DNA of 64,000 nt from Xylaria sp. FL1777 (lineage: Eukaryota > Ascomycota > Sordariomycetes > Xylariales > Xylariaceae). Below, one piece after another: positions 61,064 through 64,000 of the stretch (position 1 is its first letter; each line of letters opens with the position of its first letter). The stretch spans positions 1 to 64,000 of the forward strand of contig MU400719.1 in NCBI GenBank assembly GCA_022578965.1, given 5' to 3'. Under the pieces are notes generated by a model. That model made no database searches and had not been told where the DNA came from. It saw only the letters and a list, made by a program, of their open reading frames with translations. Made by a program: the position numbers and the translations under genes.

Positions 61064-62535
61064 AATATTTCTCCTCTCTACTCTATTATGTTGCTTTCTA
61101 AAGCCCTAACTACCTACGCAGTGGTACTATCGAGCGTCTCACACACAGATGAATGCCTCTTGGATAACAAGATCAGCCTGATGCTAACAGAAGTACTTGC
61201 CACTTTACTTCGCGACCAGAACGAAGATGGCTCTTGGGGTGAGAGAAGCGATTTTGAGGAGACTTCTTATGCAGTCCTCGCAATGAAATTTATTACCGCC
61301 TTTCCTTTTGCGTACAATTTTGAGGCCGAAATCCACTCTGCTTTGCTTCGAAGTTATGATATCTTCCGTCGCAGGGATAACGAGTATCTCGAACCAAAGA
61401 ACTTATGGATTGGAAAAGTTCCTTACAGTTCTAACTTATTATCCCAAGCTTATTTCCTCGGTGCCCTGAGGCAATCAGCTTGGCTTCACCCTCCAAATAT
61501 GCATAGGTTCGGTCAATCCGGCTTATCGAGATCTTCAGAAAAGCTTTTCACCCTAGCTCGAGCTCTTCCAATTCTACGAGATGCTGAGACCTGGCAAGTC
61601 AAATCATGCCTTTTACAAGGGGATTTCTTCTCTAGCATAGTCAAAGCCAGTATACCTCGTATTTTCCCGCGTGAAAATATGCGGAAGGAGACCTACCTTG
61701 ACCTGGTTCCCTTCACATGGGCAGCATCTAGACAGTTAGAGTCCCTTAAACTTCGAAATCAAGAGCTTCTGGATATGATGGTTCTTGCCGTTACTATTTA
61801 TCAGATTGATGAATTCATGGAGGCCACGGTCATACGCCTTGACGATTCAGATATGCGCAAGCTGGATGATTCAATCGAAGGCTTGTCTTCAGAGCATCTA
61901 GCAATGCAGGCTAGCGAAAATATGGCTAGTCACGAAGAAGCTTTTGATGGGAAGCAGACTTCAGGGAAAGCTCTATCGGCAATCATCGATGCAGTCAAAC
62001 AATACATATATTTTGTACTGCAACACCCACTCGTCAGCAATGCGCGCCCATTGCTTCAACGACAACTCCGGTCTGATATCAAACGCTTCTTAAAGGCACA
62101 CCTCAGACAAGTAAAGGATAACAAGCTTCTTAGGGATAATAAAATGGCGACGGTGGAATCCGTGCACGGTTCAGTCTTCAGTTGGCTTCGAAACACATCT
62201 GCCGATCACACGGGTGGACCTTTCGCAATGACTTATTATCTATGTCTGATCGAGGACCGAAGTGACAATCCCCAGTCAATAAGCACAGAGGGTCTATATG
62301 TTGCGCAGATGGTTAGCCAACACCTTGCAGCATTATGTCGAACATATAACGACTGGGGCTCGAGAGTCAGGGACGCAGCCGAATTCAACGTGAATTCGCT
62401 CAACTTTGAGGAGATTCTAGCTGAACCCAAAACGCTAAACCGCATTATTGGGAATGGAGCTTCCCTTGACCAGCAAAGTTGCACTGGGCCGGTGGCTGGT
62501 CATGCAGAGCCAGAGAAGCGCCTCTTATTCATAGC

Positions 62536-62826
62536 TGTCAGACGGACATTAACTCACAACCGGGCTCGGGCCATTACCACCCGAACCAGCGCGTATGAAG
62601 TCAGACCATTGGTCTATAATAGTTACCTGTAATATAGTTGCATATGTAGCAACCTAACAGCTAAAGAAGTCCTAGATTATATAGCGGCCTAATAGGTATA
62701 AATAGGCTAAAATATTCTTACGTACAAAAAACAAGAAAAAACTATAGCTTTAAAACCTTTAAAGAATTATTAAGTTAAATAATAATATAACTAAGTTTTA
62801 AGCTTTTTATTAAAGCTTTTATTATA
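62536..62826 (+). repeat. 5' LTR of element E2 (right island border)
   Basis: It begins TGTCAGACGGACATTAAC and ends ..ATTATA (RIP form of GTCACA). It aligns base for base with 34,137-34,464 apart from the extra ~37 bp there. The first ~180 bp are almost free of RIP, so they show the ancestral sequence of the family. Confidence 0.82.
62697..62704 (+). promoter_or_regulatory. TATA-like box in the E2 LTR
   Basis: TATAAATA in GGTATAAATAGG, about 160 bp into the LTR, where a retrotransposon promoter would be expected. The matching E1 position is damaged. Confidence 0.5.
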
Positions 62827-64000
62827 AATAATTTTTTATTTTTTAAAAATATTACTTATTTATAATAAACTTAAGCTATATATTTATTTTTATATTTAGC
62901 TATATATATATTTTTTTTTATTTATTAATTATATGCTTAGCTTAAATTAATAAGCTTGCTTAGCTTTTAGTAAAAACTTTTATTACTTAGCTTTAAAACA
63001 AAAACTTAAAAAAAGAAAACTTTAACAAAAAAGATTTAAAAGAATTAAGTAGTAATAAAAAAAGCAAACTTAGTATTTTATAAAAAAAACTAAAAAACGT
63101 TAATTATAATTTTAAGCTTAACGCAAAAAAACTTAATAAATTATATTTTTTTATATAATTATATAATTTTTTAGCTACTTTAAAACTTATATATAACAAA
63201 CAATTGTTTAGCTTTTTTAAAAACTTTTTTTTTATTAAACAAATATTTAACTTTATTAACTTTTTTGCAAAAAAAGCAAAAAAAGCTAAAAAAAAAACAT
63301 AAAATAATATAACTAAATTAATTATTTAAAAAAAAAAAGTAAACTTTAATAATATTTTTATATTTTATAATTTTTTTATGTTTAATAATATAAACAATAA
63401 AAACTTTATAATATTAAATATTATAATTAAAAACTTATTAAAATAGCTAACAAAAATTTATAAATAAATATAATTTGCTTATAATAATATATAAGCTTTT
63501 ATAAAATATATAAAATTTATAAATTAAGCATAACGTTATAAATTATTTATAACTTATAAAGTAATTTAAACTATATATAATTTTATTGTAGAACTTTTTT
63601 AAATTTAAACTAAAGCAATATAAAACCAAATTAAAAAGTTTTAATAAAAAATAATTTAAAAAAGTATTACTTTTTTTAAAAAAGTATAAAAAACTATTGC
63701 TTAATTAACTATTAATAACTAAGCAAAAAAACAAGTTATTACTTAATTAAAAAAAATAATTAATTATTATTATTATATTTTTAGTGTTTTTTAAAAAAAA
63801 ATAGCTAAATAAAAACAAGCTTACTAAAAAAACTAAAGAATAATTAATAGTTAAGCAGCTATAAAAAACAAACAAATTAATTAATTACTTAATTACTTTT
63901 ATACTAATTTATTTTAGCTAAAAAAACTTTATATATATATATAAACAGTTTTTATTAAATTTTATAACTAATTAAATAACTATTAATAGCTAAATATAAA

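Larger units (their letters stand above)
60366..62632 (+). pseudogene. Degenerate bifunctional diterpene cyclase (CPS/KS type), truncated by a retrotransposon LTR
   Basis: It is related to fungal copalyl diphosphate/ent-kaurene-type synthases (GGPP to cyclic diterpene). The 5' piece 60,366-60,509 reads M-D-I-T-E-L-E-L..N-P-G-I-G-N-I-S-S-A, like the family start, but stops at TAG. About 180 residues expected next are missing. From about 60,520 the frame V-V-S-L-L-E-A-G..W-L-D-Q leads over an intron (60,662-60,712) to P-D-V-D-I-T-A (class II motif, normally D-x-D-D), then over an intron (61,012-61,063) to N-I-S-P-L-Y-S-I-M-L-L. Later come Q-N-E-D-G-S-W-G (61,217-61,240), D-E-F-M-E (61,808-61,822; class I metal site) and N-D-W-G-S-R-V-R-D (from 62,348; NSE-type site). 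The native frame ends at codon 483 counted from Met 61,088, where the E2 LTR starts; the last ~32 codons are LTR sequence. Broken at both ends, with a damaged class II motif. Confidence 0.85.
62536..64000 (+). mobile_element. Element E2 (same LTR family as E1), 5' end, window-truncated
   Basis: It starts with an LTR (62,536-62,826) homologous to that of E1, inserted into the last part of the cyclase gene. Internal sequence from 62,827 is heavily AT-rich (leader/gag) and cannot be translated. RIP damage starts inside the LTR at about 62,715 and is full beyond 62,800. The left target-site bases should be ATAGC (62,531-62,535); the partner is outside the window. Confidence 0.75.

Noticed and set aside
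34137..62826. Giant cargo transposon (Starship-like) covering the island
   Set aside because: No DUF3435-type tyrosine recombinase at either end; the borders are ordinary LTRs of separate Gypsy copies.

Overview
The window looks like a chromosomal segment of a filamentous ascomycete (Pezizomycotina) that carries out repeat-induced point mutation (RIP). Two kinds of DNA meet here. Bases 1-34,464 and 62,536-64,000 are extremely AT-rich (many lines have only about 12-25% G+C, nearly every reading frame is closed, TpA-rich). Between them lies a gene-bearing island of about 28 kb with ordinary base composition, short spliceosomal introns (about 50-130 bp, GT..AG) and typical fungal protein families.

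The AT-rich left part is not featureless. Matching long terminal repeats, 5-bp target-site duplications and RIP-degraded reverse transcriptase and integrase motifs resolve it into a nest of Ty3/Gypsy-type retrotransposons. Element E1 (+, 29,013-34,464 visible) was interrupted by element A (-, 1-3,796 plus 27,963-29,007). A was interrupted by element D (+, 3,797-27,962, 207-bp LTRs, duplication ATAAA). D was interrupted by element B (+, 10,745-26,202, 193-bp LTRs, duplication TTAGC, same family as A). B was interrupted by element C (-, 17,563-25,230, 478-bp LTRs, duplication TATTT). C, the innermost and so youngest, keeps the most G+C in its LTRs. The right flank begins with the 5' LTR of a second E-family element (E2, 62,536 to the window end). 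The two island borders therefore lie at LTRs of the same family, in the same orientation, and RIP fades out inside those LTRs.

Island, left to right: an F-box-like protein (-); a three-exon zinc alcohol dehydrogenase with an 11-nt microexon (-); a decayed coiled-coil gene relic; a Helo-like N-terminal/ankyrin gene whose reading frame is whole except for one TAA stop; a small secreted six-cysteine protein (-); relics of a CorA-like membrane protein (-) and a DUF3176-like membrane protein (+); a secreted barwin/RlpA-like double-psi barrel protein; an FAD-dependent monooxygenase (-); an aminoglycoside-phosphotransferase-like kinase; an unidentified relic (-); and at the right edge a degenerate bifunctional (CPS/KS-type) diterpene cyclase cut off by the E2 LTR.

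The picture is a two-speed region: intact genes for secreted proteins and oxidoreductases sit among decaying genes in an island hemmed in by RIP-killed retrotransposons. The cyclase, monooxygenase and dehydrogenase could be the remains of a terpenoid cluster, but the sequence alone does not prove it. No rRNA, tRNA, CRISPR or bacterial features were seen.
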